This document shows, one piece after another, positions 35,273 through 47,000 of a stretch of 64,000 bases of DNA. The stretch is from Oreohelix idahoensis. Its lineage: Eukaryota; Mollusca; Gastropoda; Stylommatophora; Oreohelicidae. How positions within the stretch are numbered: position 1 is the stretch's first letter; the number at the start of each line of letters is the position of its first letter. The DNA lies in the NCBI GenBank assembly GCA_024509875.1, contig JAMPIV010019849.1, positions 310,001 through 374,000 of the forward strand, written 5' to 3'. Made by a program: the position numbers and the translations under genes. The notes beneath the pieces are model-generated. The model saw only the letters and a program-made list of their open reading frames with translations. It made no database searches and had not been told where the DNA came from.

Positions 35273-35364
35273 TGATCATATTATTAAGTAGGCTAGTTGT
35301 GATCTATGTTATGAATATAGCACTGTTAGGAGTTCATTTTTTTTAAATTGTTTCTTATTAATAA

Positions 35365-35408
35365 AAAATTTAGTGTGGCCCAGAAAAAAAAAAGTTTGAG
35401 AACCACTG
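35365..35408. mobile_element. Right end of a hAT element
   Basis: The complement reads CAGTGGTTCTCAAACTTTTT, a very common hAT/Charlie-type terminus. The matching left end was not found. Confidence 0.5.
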
Positions 35409-35492
35409 GTCTTGGTTAATAAAATGAGAAATGGTGGGCCGTGTTCTTCGAGGTCATCATAATAAGTCGCCTATGTCGTTATGGTTAGGTTA

Positions 35493-35680
35493 ATATTAGA
35501 CAAACATAAAGGTATGTTTTCAGGCACTCGTAAGAAATAAAGAAGTAGAACACTTGGACAACGGAAAAACAACAGACGTGAGTGGCTTACCCAGGGTTCG
35601 AACCCCGTACCTTCCGTACGACAACTCCGCCTAGCTATCAAGCGAATCACACTGACCCCACGGCCAGCTAGGCATCCCCA
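35493..35680 (-). mobile_element. tRNA-derived SINE
   Basis: The minus strand has a tRNA-like head near 35680 and a perfect B-box GGTTCGAACC (35595-35604). The 3' tail (35493-35560) is repeated at 41571-41636, beginning attagacaaacataaaggta. No target duplication was established. Confidence 0.75.
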
Positions 35681-35854
35681 AAAAAAGATGCTTTGCTGGC
35701 TATTTATCAGTACGAAACACACAAGATAACACCGGAAGTATACAGTGGGCAACTCAGCCCTTAAATGACGCAATCACTTCTGTTGTTCTCCTATTAACAG
35801 TATGTGTCAGTCCAAACAAGACAAAGACCTTGATACTGGGTTTCTTTATTGGGG

Positions 35855-35912
35855 TAGGGGGTGTCACGGATAACATCCGCCCCGGGTGCCAAGCACTTTA
35901 AGGACGCCTCTG
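35855..35912. mobile_element. Fragment of the CAGTGGCG-type hAT MITE
   Basis: The complement begins CAGAGGCGTCCTTAAAGTG and continues like the left part of the MITEs at 2898-3083 and 39701-39875. Only one end is present. Confidence 0.55.
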
Positions 35913-37360
35913 GTGCCAAGTCTTGTGATAGCGCAACACCACCCCCCCTCCCACCCCCCTTTTTCCCCCTTTTCTTGCCACACGATATTGTAGCCTTACG
36001 AGACTCACTTTCACGTTGTTGAGTTGGATCACACTGTAATATCCGCAGGTGACGTTGTGTTGTGTACGCTTTTGCACACAGGCGTATGCCCGTGCGTCAA
36101 AGCACTTGTATTGAACGCCGCGACATTATTACGTAATTGGTAACTATTTGACGTATGTGTCGTCTGCTATTGTAGCCCAACGGCTAATTTTCTGGGCCTT
36201 TCACTTTTGTACGCTGACTGGTGAGGACGTACATTTTATGCTCCCAATTCGTGGAGACTTTTTATGCAAGCGATTTCATGTGGCCATGTTCGAGAGGCCG
36301 CCATCAAAGTATTTATTGCCATGATTGTTTACTGTCTTAACAGAGAAGTATAGTAACCAGTTTAATGGAGTATTTCGCAACAATATCGTCAGCAACTATT
36401 AATGCTGCAGAACTTGGGTCACGTCGTGTCCGAACGAACCTTTAGTCATAACCGCCAGAATTGCGATATATTCTGCTATTGCATGCCATGTTTTATGCTT
36501 CTACAACTGACAGACACTGGACGTCTGAATGCAACGTATTATTGATATTATTACATGCTTGGAACTATGGAGCCAAATAAATGTCTTTTCTGTGGACTGA
36601 ATTTGAGCGGCATTGTGGTTGACTATTTTGAACTTACCAGTTTGTATGGCGTGCCAGTTGCACTGAATGACTCTATTTATTAAGCCTACGATATTCCCGT
36701 TTTTCCAGCACGATCTGCTTAATTCTATAGTCACCACCTCCACACAAATAATAACATAGAATTCTCTCGCAACACGTTGACCGTGACATTTATCACAAAT
36801 ATAATGCACTTATTTCTTTTTAAAATCTTATTTTATTTCATCGCATGTTTAGTTTTAGACATCATAACACCCATTTTTCAAAAAGGGCGACAGCCGACAA
36901 TGTGGAAATCATTTTCTGTTGTTGTTTAAACTGTTTCGTTGTTTGATTCATGAAATTGTCTTTTTTTTTTCTTTTATTTGTTTATATATATATATAATCT
37001 TTTTTTCTGTTTGATTCTAATTTTAAGCAATAACTGAATATTACTTCTTTGGTAGTGAAGGTCATCTTGGAATAAAATATACTTTGGTAAGTTTAACAAA
37101 AACTAATGTACAACTCACAAGAAAGTCGGCCGTTGATATAGCTGTGTTTAGAACTAACAACTCGCTGACCTGGTTATTACAAAATGCCACTGATTTAATC
37201 GACACATCACCATCTGACGCCCGTACTTTCAAATGCAAAACACAGTCTATATTCGTAGTTCATTATTCCCTTGACTTTAAAACCCTTACTTAATTGAAGT
37301 TATTTCCACCATATTTTACATTGTTTTAGTTATTATATAAACTCAGATGTGCCAAAGCAG
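35913..37360. other. No gene recognised
   Basis: A C-rich tract near 35940-35970 is followed by AT-rich sequence. Nothing further is recognised up to the solo LTR. Confidence 0.5.
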
Positions 37361-39409
37361 TGTGGTAAAGTGGGATATTATAAATATTTATAGGGGACTT
37401 AGTGTACTGACTGAGATCAGCTGTGAAGGTATCTGTATCTAATAAGTGTAGTGTATTACAGATGACCTTACTTGCTACCACATATTTATACCTCAGTCAG
37501 AATTATTCTGGAATATTGTGATGACTACGTTGAATGTCTAGGGTTTTGTAAATGATGAAGTGTAAGTCACAACAATAACAGACAGGTAAACAATTTAATT
37601 TATTCCACCACACTTGACAACAGTTTGACACTCACATACATATAACACTCTATGAGACTATCTTAAATGAGTCACTGGTAAATTTTCAAATATCAATATG
37701 TATTAAGTACTTTTCATTAATATATAGGTGTCCTGATTCAATTACAAAGTGAACCAGGAATCACAATCAATTTTAATTACAAGTTATATGTACATAATTT
37801 ATCAATATGAATCTTGTAGTGACATATTTTATTAATATTATCTTATGTGTGTCAGTTGTGTAGTGGTACTATGAGGTAATACAGGTTTTGTTTTTTCAAG
37901 CTATGTTGTTATTTGTCATCATGACTTCAAGTGTTTGTTTCTGTTGGAACTAGTATTGGAGATGTTCTCAGTTCCGTTCATTAAAACAATTAATTTCCCC
38001 TCTTATTTTTACACAATGTCAGTTTAAGATGGGGTTACATAATGTTGAGCTCCGCTGGCCACATAGGCTTATCTTTCGTGATGGCGGCAGGAAAGGACTC
38101 CTCTGCTCGATAGCCTCCTTGTATTCTGGAGACACCTCACTGTTTGCTATATGGACCAAGGAGTATGCTGTCCGCCTCTGGATTCAGCAAAGCTCTGACC
38201 AGGTGCTGCTCAATAACTTTAGGACCACAGTCCCACAATTCATGGAAATAATACAGAATTACGTTGACTGGCACTGAATATAGCACAATTTCGATCTGCC
38301 GATGTCCCAGGCTTTTATTTAGAAAAATATGCACTGGCGCTCAACGCACTGGTTCTGTAGTAAGTTTATTTGCAAATGTGGTGTTGACCTGACGCCTCTA
38401 ATTGACTATATTGGCAGGTCTAACCAATCATGCCATGTTTACACAGCTTTTCAAAAAAAGTACTCCTACTCACGTTTCCCCTAACAACAACCAAGTAGTA
38501 TTTATAGTCCGACTAATCGTGTTTAGCCTTACATTTATTTTCCGCCAATCAAATAGGAGGTAACATGTCAGCATATTTCCGTACAATGGTGTGTTGAAAA
38601 TCTGCCACTGAGCGATTCTGATTTGGGTGTTGTCTGACATCCCTCACTATTTCTTTTGGCTATAATTTGGTAATTCCTAGACTATTTGCCTAACGTTTAA
38701 CATATTCTTTGTCAGCAAGTCCTAAGGAACCCAAAATATATAAATTTAATGGGGCTAAGGGGCTGCGTTCAAAATATGTATTTTCCAGGATAGTCGTGTA
38801 GTTTTTTTTTATTTTTTATGTTTAGAACCGCCACCTGTCCTGCTGTACTGTCAGACTAATGTCAGGATTTAAGACATAAAACAGTAGAATGTCAGGTTTC
38901 CTAATAAGCGTTTTGTAAGTTTTTAAAACCTAACTCTCTTGTGTGTAGGGTTTTTTATCACTGTCGATTTGAAAAAAAGCTACTGCTTGTGGCCTTACAC
39001 GCGTGATGGTAGTAATTGTGTAGCGAGACGCGTGTTTAGTGTTGCATGCTTTCAGCCCCTCCCTTCTTTCTATCTTTAGTCCATCTGTCTTTCGTTTTAG
39101 GTAACGTAGTGTATAAAAAGACATGAATGGAATCTCAAATCTAGGTCATCTTGCGTATCTCAAGGTTTTTCTTAGAAATGGAGTACACATTTTATTGTGT
39201 TGGGGAAACGCGTGTATGCTTCAGAAGGCTTTTACTATCAACGTGAAACGTTACAATTTGCAGACGCAGGAGAAAATAAGGGGGATTTCCAGTACAGTCA
39301 TTGTGACAGCACTGTTCTTTACCATTCTTCTTTCCTTTTATTGAAGTTATTTGTTAGGCTTTACATTTACGTTTTAATTTATATATGTGGATTAGAATTT
39401 CTCACGACA
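37361..39409 (-). repeat. Solo LTR of the element 1 family with AGCAG target duplication
   Basis: Begins tgtggtaaag and ends cacgaca. It is colinear with the element 1 LTRs but visibly more diverged. A perfect 5-bp duplication AGCAG flanks it (37356-37360 and 39410-39414), so it arose by LTR-LTR recombination after insertion. It lacks the 389-bp block at 10966-11354 of the young LTRs, joining directly at 38232/38233. Confidence 0.92.
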
Positions 39410-39700
39410 AGCAGGTTAAAACTTGAAAAATTAAAATGTACCGTACCAAGAAAGAAAGTTTGCATGCATAGTTTCAGCATATAGGATGTATGGAACATAG
39501 ATATTTTGAGCGTCAGAATTGAAACGCGACAAATATAAAAAGGTTAGGTGATTTATTTAACATTAAAAGTACTTTATTCTTGGAATAAATTAACTAACAC
39601 CTAGAAAAGTTAGCTGTCAAAAAATGCGAGGGAGAAATTAAGGCAAGGACACGCTATTATTTAGACAAACTAAATAAACATAGCTAACAGGTGAGAGTCC

Positions 39701-39875
39701 CAGAGGCGGCCCTAAAGTATTTGGATCCTACTTTTGGCACCCTCCCCCATAAAGAACGATACCTGCACGTATATTTTTAACAGTACGTAATATCACAATA
39801 GTGTCCGATGACACCCCCTTCCAGGCTATCACCCGGGGTGGACCGCCCCCTCGCACCCCCCTTAGTACGCCACTG
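39701..39875. mobile_element. Small hAT-type MITE, 175 bp
   Basis: Left end CAGAGGCGGCCCTAAAG; complement of the right end CAGTGGCGTACTAAG. The interior matches the MITE at 2898-3083 (for example tatttttaacagta, cacccgggg.). GGTGAGA lies on both sides but is offset by three bases on the left, so the target duplication is unclear. Confidence 0.7.
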
Positions 39876-39879
39876 GGTG

Positions 39880-41165
39880 AGACTAAACATTAATCTCAAG
39901 AAGACAGAAGTCAAAACACTCTATGTAAGAAATCATGTGCCCATAAAAGTAAGGGATCAAGAGCTGGAATACAAACACATTGACATACTCAGGAAGCACA
40001 GTAACACCAGATGGCGGAACGAGCATAGTAACACCAGATGGTGAAACGAGCATAGTAACACCAGATGGCGGAACGAGCATAGTAACACCAGATGGCGAAA
40101 CTAGCATAGTAACACCGGATGGCTAAACGAGCATAGTAACACCAAATGGCGGAACGAGCATAGTAACACCAGATGGCGGAACAAGCATAGTAACACCAGA
40201 TGGCGGAACGAGCATAGTAACAGCAGATGGCGGAACAAGCATAGTAACACCAGATGGCGGAACAAGCATAGTAACACCAGATGGCGGAACGAGCATAGTA
40301 ACACCAGATGGCGGAACAAGCATAGTAACACCAGATGGCGAAACGAGCATAGTAACACCAGATGGCGAAACGAGCATAGTAACACCAGATGGTGAAACGA
40401 GCATAGTAACACCAGATGGCGGAACGAGCATAGTAACACCAGATGGTGGAACAAGCATAGTAACACCAGATGGCGGAACAAGCATAGCAATACTAGATGG
40501 CGGAACAAGCATAGTAACACCAGATGGCGAAACGAGAAAACATCGGTAATCGAATGAATAAAGCCAGAATTGCCTTCTCCAATCTAAACACCATCTGGAA
40601 ATCTTATCATTATAGTACAAATATTAAATTTAAAATCTCCGAGAGCCGCATAGTTTCTGTACTTCTGTATGGCGCGGAGTGTTGGAGAGTAACAGAAAAA
40701 GAAATCTCCAAACTGTCCTCTTTCCACACAACCTGCCTAAGGAAAATTCTTCGAATATTCGGGCCGAATACCACCACGAACAAAAAACTGCTAACTCGGA
40801 ACCATCAAGAGAACGTGCGCACCATCATAGCGGGCAGACGCTGGAATTTGGTTGGCCACATCCTCAGACGAGACCCTCAGAACTGTCATGCTATGGACTC
40901 CAGAATGAAAGCGAAAAGAAGGACGGCCAAAAGCTACTTGGCGGAGAACAGTGGAGGCGGAGATGCTAAGCATAAACCAGAGGTGGGGCACGACACGAAG
41001 GATGGCTGCCGGACCAAACAAAGTGGAGACAGTTTGTTGCTGCCATGCAAGACATCACCAGGCGTGATGATCACTGATTGCTTTGTCAGTCAGCGACCAA
41101 AGACCAAAGTGGAGACATTTTGTTGCTGCCATACAAGACACCACCAGGCGTGATGGCCACTGATT
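39880..41165 (+). pseudogene. LINE family A fragment containing a minisatellite
   Basis: Starts with reverse-transcriptase-distal codons (NINLKKTEVKTLYVRN, KVRDQELEY) and resumes after the minisatellite with NRMNKARIAFSNLNTIWKS and SVLLYGAECWRVTEKEISKL. It continues through CLRKILRIFGPNTTTNKKLL and RRWNLVGHILRRDP. The catalytic YADD region is absent. It ends in two tandem copies of the ~86-bp 3' unit also seen at 5851-6083. Several frame changes make it non-functional. Confidence 0.85.
39996..40535. repeat. 27-bp minisatellite, 20 copies, inside LINE codons
   Basis: The unit is gcatagtaacaccagatggc followed by ggaacga, and 540 bp equals exactly 20 units. Point variants alternate (ggcggaac / ggcgaaac / ggtgaaac). 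In the LINE frame each unit encodes SIVTPDGGT. The first copy overlaps the GSTVTPDGGT that is normal at this place in the LINE protein. Confidence 0.95.
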
Positions 41166-41570
41166 GCTTTTCAGTCACCGACCAAAGGCCAAAGAAGGCG
41201 CTATTATTTCAGTATCTGTAGCATTTATTAGTTGCAAAAAAGAAACACAGTTACAGTAGGCGGGTCAGCGTTAGGATTTAGGGTTAGGCTTAGAAATCGG
41301 GGAGAAAACTACCTGGAAACGCTAACCTTAACCCTGTTTCGACCTTTAGAAAATTATGGGCGAAAAAGATTGATGGTGCACGTTAATAAAAAAAAAAATC
41401 AACGTACGGTAATTAAAAAAAACAATAAAATTCTGAAACAACCTTCTAATACTCCGTCTGCGAATCATTATATAAGAAGTGGGAGATAATACGGAGATCA
41501 TAAAAAACTAAGAGATAATTTATTGGAAAATTTTTCAACATGGCGTGAACAAATAAAAATAAATAAATAT

Positions 41571-41636
41571 TAGACAAACATAAAGGTATGTTTTCAGGCA
41601 CTCGTAAGAAATAAAGAAGTAGAACACTAGACAACA
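41571..41636 (-). mobile_element. 3' tail fragment of the 35493-35680 SINE family
   Basis: Matches 35493-35560 nearly base for base. The tRNA-like head is missing. It ends about 25 bp before the hAT left end at 41661. Confidence 0.75.
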
Positions 41637-41718
41637 GAAACAAATAAAAATAGAATAGCCCAGCGGTTTTCAACCGCCCTGGGGTGCCATGATTGACGGT
41701 CAGGGGAGCCGTGGGTAG

Positions 41719-44010
41719 TGTAGCGGGAGGTTATTTAAAATTATTTATTATGTAAGAGTATGCCAGTAAAGAGTTCTGACCTTACAAGTAATACCCCAGT
41801 CTTAGAAATAAGCACTGGTGTATTGTTATCACAACAATAGTCAGACTGTGAAAACCCTGGCCCAGTTGGTAAGAAGTAGTACCAGGATTTAAGGTGTCTC
41901 CTCCCTGTGACTATCTTATGATTACTTATATTCTAGGGGATAAGTAAAATGTACATTCACTGAACCCACAAAATGGAAGAAGTGAATAAATCCTCAGGTA
42001 CAGTTAAAACAGTTTAATAATTACACTAATATTCTATTACTGCTAGTTGGAACAGAGCATTGAAATATATAAATATATAGAAAATAAAGTCACACAATTA
42101 CTATTATTGTCTGTTTAGACTTCAAGATCTTAAATAATAAAGTTACTGAAATCACTGTTATTAGTCCTTTGAATTTAAAGATAACTGTCATCAGTTGACT
42201 GAGTTTCTGTATGGTTAATTATTATTTTCAACTATTGGCTGTTTCACATGTATAGGTGGTCAGTGTCAAACAGGACACTTATCTTTCAACTTGACAATGC
42301 TGAAACTGAACTGTCCTTTGCTGATATCAGACTTGGTAGGCCCAACAGTAAGGATGCCAATTGACCAGTTGTAGTTCACTCTTTGGGGTCCTGCACTTTT
42401 GTGGGATTGCCTCTGATGAACGACACCGGCTTCTGATACTGGACAGTCTGGTTTGAGTTATTTCATGGAACCTGCAACATATCAGCCGTGGCTAGTATCT
42501 GGCTAGACTTGTAGCTGACTAGCACAGATGTCAGACCAGTCAGTCATCAGATGTCACCGTTATACAATCATAGTAAGTAAGAACATCATTTCAGGGATAT
42601 AGCATTAATATTAACATTTCAATTAAGTGTAACTGACTAGCACATAAGTCAGACAAGTCAGTCATCAGGTGTCAAAGTTATACAGTCATAGCAAGTAACA
42701 TCATTTCAATGATACAGAATTAATATTAACATATCCGTAATAAACATCATCTGGTTTACTCTGCTCCTATACATCCTTTTCTGATCTATAACTTGATCCT
42801 TCTAAATCATATCAAGTACAAATTCAAATACTGATGCTATCTTAGCAACTACCCAAAATTAATACATAAAATAAATAAAGTGAGTGACCACGTGATCAGG
42901 TTGCTTTCTACTGAAACTGGCTGTAGAACACTCCAGTTTACCAGCTGTAAATGGGTACAAAGTTGTGCGCTCGAACTAGGGAAGGCAAAGGCAGCGAGGA
43001 AGGGGACTAGTCACCTTAACCTCGTAAACTGGGATCTTCCACGAAGAAGTTTCTAACACTTCATTTCCCTATGACAATCTCTGCCATGGGACTGCCTTTA
43101 TTTTCGTAAGCGATAAAGCAATATGATAAATATATCTTCATTAGGCTGTGGGGCTATTTGTGATTAATTTTTGTACAAGCAACAATCATCCACAATGCAC
43201 ATGTTTAGATCATATAAAAATACAATACATTATATCAATAACTATTATACAGGCATATTTTGTGAATTCTATATGAACCTGAAATAACAAATATTATACA
43301 CGGTAGTTATCATAATTTCGCTTACCCTCAGACTTCAGATACTGGACTTAAAAATGTTTCTGGCGATCCGCTCACAATTCATGGGTAGTGGCGAAACTCT
43401 GCCTCCAGTCTGTCTCAAACCTCTTTCGTTGTGTATCTCTCCAGTTTACCGATACGCTATATATATACGCATAGCGCGGACGTATCGGAGAGTACCGACG
43501 TCACAGCTTAAACCTAAGCCTGAAAAATCCTTCCCGAACAGTGATTTCGGCCGATCTGTGCGTCGACTGAAATTTTGCCTTTCCCATTCTCGGCATATAT
43601 AATATCCATATTGTTCCATCTTATCTAGTTTTATACAGTTGATAATTCTCTACCTTCCTATCCATGTAATTTCCCAAACTGTTATTTGTTGATTTTAAAT
43701 TTTAGAACAGAAGTGGGTTTACATGCTTTTCCGCGTAACTGTGGGCAGCCGAAATACGCATATATCTCCGTAAATGAGAACTTCCTACCGTTCCTTCTTA
43801 TATGCAGTTATACACAATCCTTCCCTGTACTGAAATGTAAAATCCTTTTCATACTGATTCCCGTCTGCTTTTATTTATCCTTGGCAATTTCCTCTGTCTG
43901 ATACATATTTCGCTGATACGCCGCCATTTTGAAAGCGGTCAATCGATCGTTGACGGATTTATAAATCTACCTGAAAACGTTTGCAATGACTTGAAACCAA
44001 TTTTGCGACA
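41719..44010 (-). repeat. 3' LTR of element 2 (2292 bp)
   Basis: Begins tgtagcggga and ends tttgcgaca. It matches 48723-51014 almost perfectly. A TATA-like run lies at 43459-43470. Open frames inside it occur identically in both LTRs and look non-coding. Confidence 0.97.
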
Positions 44011-44022
44011 TAGCTCCCCCAT
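44011..44022 (-). promoter_or_regulatory. Polypurine tract of element 2
   Basis: The minus strand reads ATGGGGGAGCTA directly before the 3' LTR, the expected plus-strand priming site. Confidence 0.7.
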
Positions 44023-44090
44023 ATTTTAAGCTGGATGATATCTAGCTTAACTATTGGGTACAAGACAATTGCAAATCGACCATTCCGAGG

Positions 44091-47000
44091 TTAGTTTTCC
44101 TTCCTTCTATCCTCCTCAAGCTCTGTGGGATGGCGACTTAGAAAATCTGCGCCCACATTCTGTTTTCCCGAAATATATTCAATAGTGAAGGAATATGGCT
44201 GAATCAATAATGACCATCTTAGTAAGCGAGTATTTGCATGACGTGATGAGGCCAAAAATGACAGGGGTTGATGATCGCACTGGACCACAAATGGTTTGCC
44301 ATACAAATAGGGTTGAAACTTATTGATGGCCCACACCAATGCTAAACATTCCCTCTCTATAGTAGAGTAATTCTTTTCTGCCACGTTCAACTTGCGGCTG
44401 GCATAAGCAACAGGAAACAGTTCCTCATTCTGGGTCTGAGATTTTTGCAAAAGCGCGGCCCCAATTCCTACATTGCTTGCATCAGTCCGTACTATAAACT
44501 CTTGCGTCAGATCTGGTAACTTCAGAATAGGCCTACTAGTGAGTCTATGCTTCAATTCTGAATATGCATGCTCACACTCTGCCGTCCACTTTATTGTGTC
44601 AGGTTTTCCTTTCTTTGTCAGATCCGTCAAAGGTGCACATAAGGTGTTGAAGTCTTTGATGTACTTTTGATAGAATCCTCCTAAGGATACGAACGACCTC
44701 ACATCCTTTTTTTGTCTGTGGTCTAGGTGCATTCCTTAACTTTTCTATATTTTTGGGATCAGGAGACATGTTTCCATGACAAATTGTATGTCCCAAAAAT
44801 TCTAATTCCTGACATCCGATTACACACTTTGTTGGACGAGCAGTCAAACCTGTCTCTCTGAGTCTACCCAGTAACATTGATAGAGAATGTAGATGATCCT
44901 CAAATGTTTCCGTGGCTATGAGAATGTCATCCATAAAGTTGGTGATGTTAGAGTTGTTCAAGGGTTCCAGCAATTTCCTCATCATCCTTGAAAATACGCT
45001 TGGTGCGTTTTTTCAACCCGAATGGTAGTACATTAAATTCGTAGTGACCATCCGAAGTGCTAAAAGCCAGCATGTGTCGGATCTCGGGTTTGACAGGAAT
45101 CTGGTAATATCCCTTACTTAAATCGACCTTAGAGAAATATTTCGCAGTACTTAGCGTCGAGAACAGCTGATTGGTATCTGGTAATGGATCAGCTTGGGTT
45201 TCAGTGATCGCATTCAATTTCCGGTAATCGATACAGAGTCTGTGTTCTCCACTTGGTTTTCTCAACAGTACAACACTTGAACTGTAAGGTGATTCTGACT
45301 TGGAAATGATTTGTTCTTGCAACAGATAATCAATTTCCTCCTTCAATGCCTGTGCCTTGGCATATGGTATAGGGTAGGTCTTCATGCAGATAGGTGTTGG
45401 ATCGATGACCTTCATATCATATGTCAATAAGTTGGTGCATCCTGGTTTATCAGTTAACACATCTGCATGTGTTTTTAAAACCTCTTTAACTTGCTCCCTC
45501 TGTTCCTGAGTTAACTGAGTACTAATTTTGACTTGTTCATATGTCTCAGTCGGTCTTAATGGATACTCTATTGAGGTAAGTGGTTCATGCTTCATTTCGG
45601 TTGCGATGGCCAGAGTCATCATATGAGCTACCTCCGTTGATGTCCTGTCATAATATTTCTTTAACAGATTAAAATGGTACACCCTTTCTTTGCCCTTCTT
45701 GTCAATTTTGTAATTAGTCCTCGATATTTTCTCTAGCACGTTATATGGACCCTGCCAACCAATCTGCAGTTTGTTGTTACTGCTGGGCAATAGAAGAAGC
45801 ACTTTTTCTCCAACAGCAAGTTCCCTATCCTTTGCTTTCTTGTTATAGTATTCAGTATGTTTCTTTCTGGCTCTGCGAAGATTGTCATTAGCCAATTTCC
45901 AGCCCATTTTCAGTCGAGTGGTCAACTCATTTACATACTGAATTGATGAGGTGACACTTTCCTCTGCCTTCTCATCTGTCCAAGTCCGCAGTAATGCTTC
46001 CAGTGGACCTTTTATAGGCCGACCAAACAACAATGTGGCCGGTGCCATTCCTGTGGAATTGTGTGGGACTTCCCGGTATGCGAATAATGCAGCGGGTAAG
46101 TATACATCCCATGTTTCAGGTTTTTCACTTGCCAGCTTCCTCAGAATAGAAATGAGCGTACCGTTGAACCGCTCGACTTGACCATTTCCTTGTGGGTGAT
46201 AAGGAGAGCAATGATAATGTCTGGCTTGAAAAATCCTGAACACTTCTTGGGTTAGCTTTCCCTTGAACTGGGAACCATTGTACGTCAATATTTGATGTGG
46301 AAAGCCTAACCGGGTGAATATTGTCAACAATGCCTCTGCCACATGCTTAGAATCTATAGATGCCATGGCTACGGCCTCTCCCCACATAGAGCATGTATCA
46401 ACTAGAGTTAAGATATAACTATTCCTTCTCTTAGTCCTAGTGAGGGGTCCAACAATATCCACTGCAACTCTCTCGAATGGAGTACCCATGATTGGCATTT
46501 CTCCTAGAGTTGCTGGTGCAGTCCCATGCTTGGGGGCTACACGTTGACACTCTGGACAAGATTTCACATATCGTTTGATATCTTTCGTGATCCCTGGCCA
46601 GTAATAGTGACACGCTATCCGTTGACTTGTGGCACCAATTCCCATGTGTCCACTAAATGGAATAGCATGTGCGAGCTCCATAACTTTCTCCCTGTATGAC
46701 TTTGGTACTACCAGCTGTCCATGTCCTTGAGGTCCTGTACCAGCTTTTCTATACAGTAGTCCATTATTCATATACAAATCTCCTTTTTCTGGAGGGTTAT
46801 GGGCCTTTGGCAATTTGCCAAAACAAGGCTTCAATGTGTCATCATCTGATTGAGCCTGTTTCATCTGCTCTGGCTGAGTACTGTTAGGGTTTTCCTTTTC
46901 GTTTTTGGTGCTCGACCTGGTCTGGACTGCTGCCAGGACAACAGGTTTTATTGGGTCACCCAAAAATACATACCTACACCCCAATATCAGCGGGTATATA

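Noticed and set aside
25205..40535. Regular 27- and 30-bp repeats as CRISPR arrays
   Set aside because: There are no spacers between units, no cas genes, and the context is plainly eukaryotic.
39883..40620. Open frames of 139 and 165 codons on the minus strand
   Set aside because: They are translations of the 27-bp minisatellite, antisense to the LINE.
44599..45013. Programmed ribosomal frameshifting in element 2
   Set aside because: The shifts lie inside the reverse-transcriptase domain, and element 1 reads through both places in one frame.
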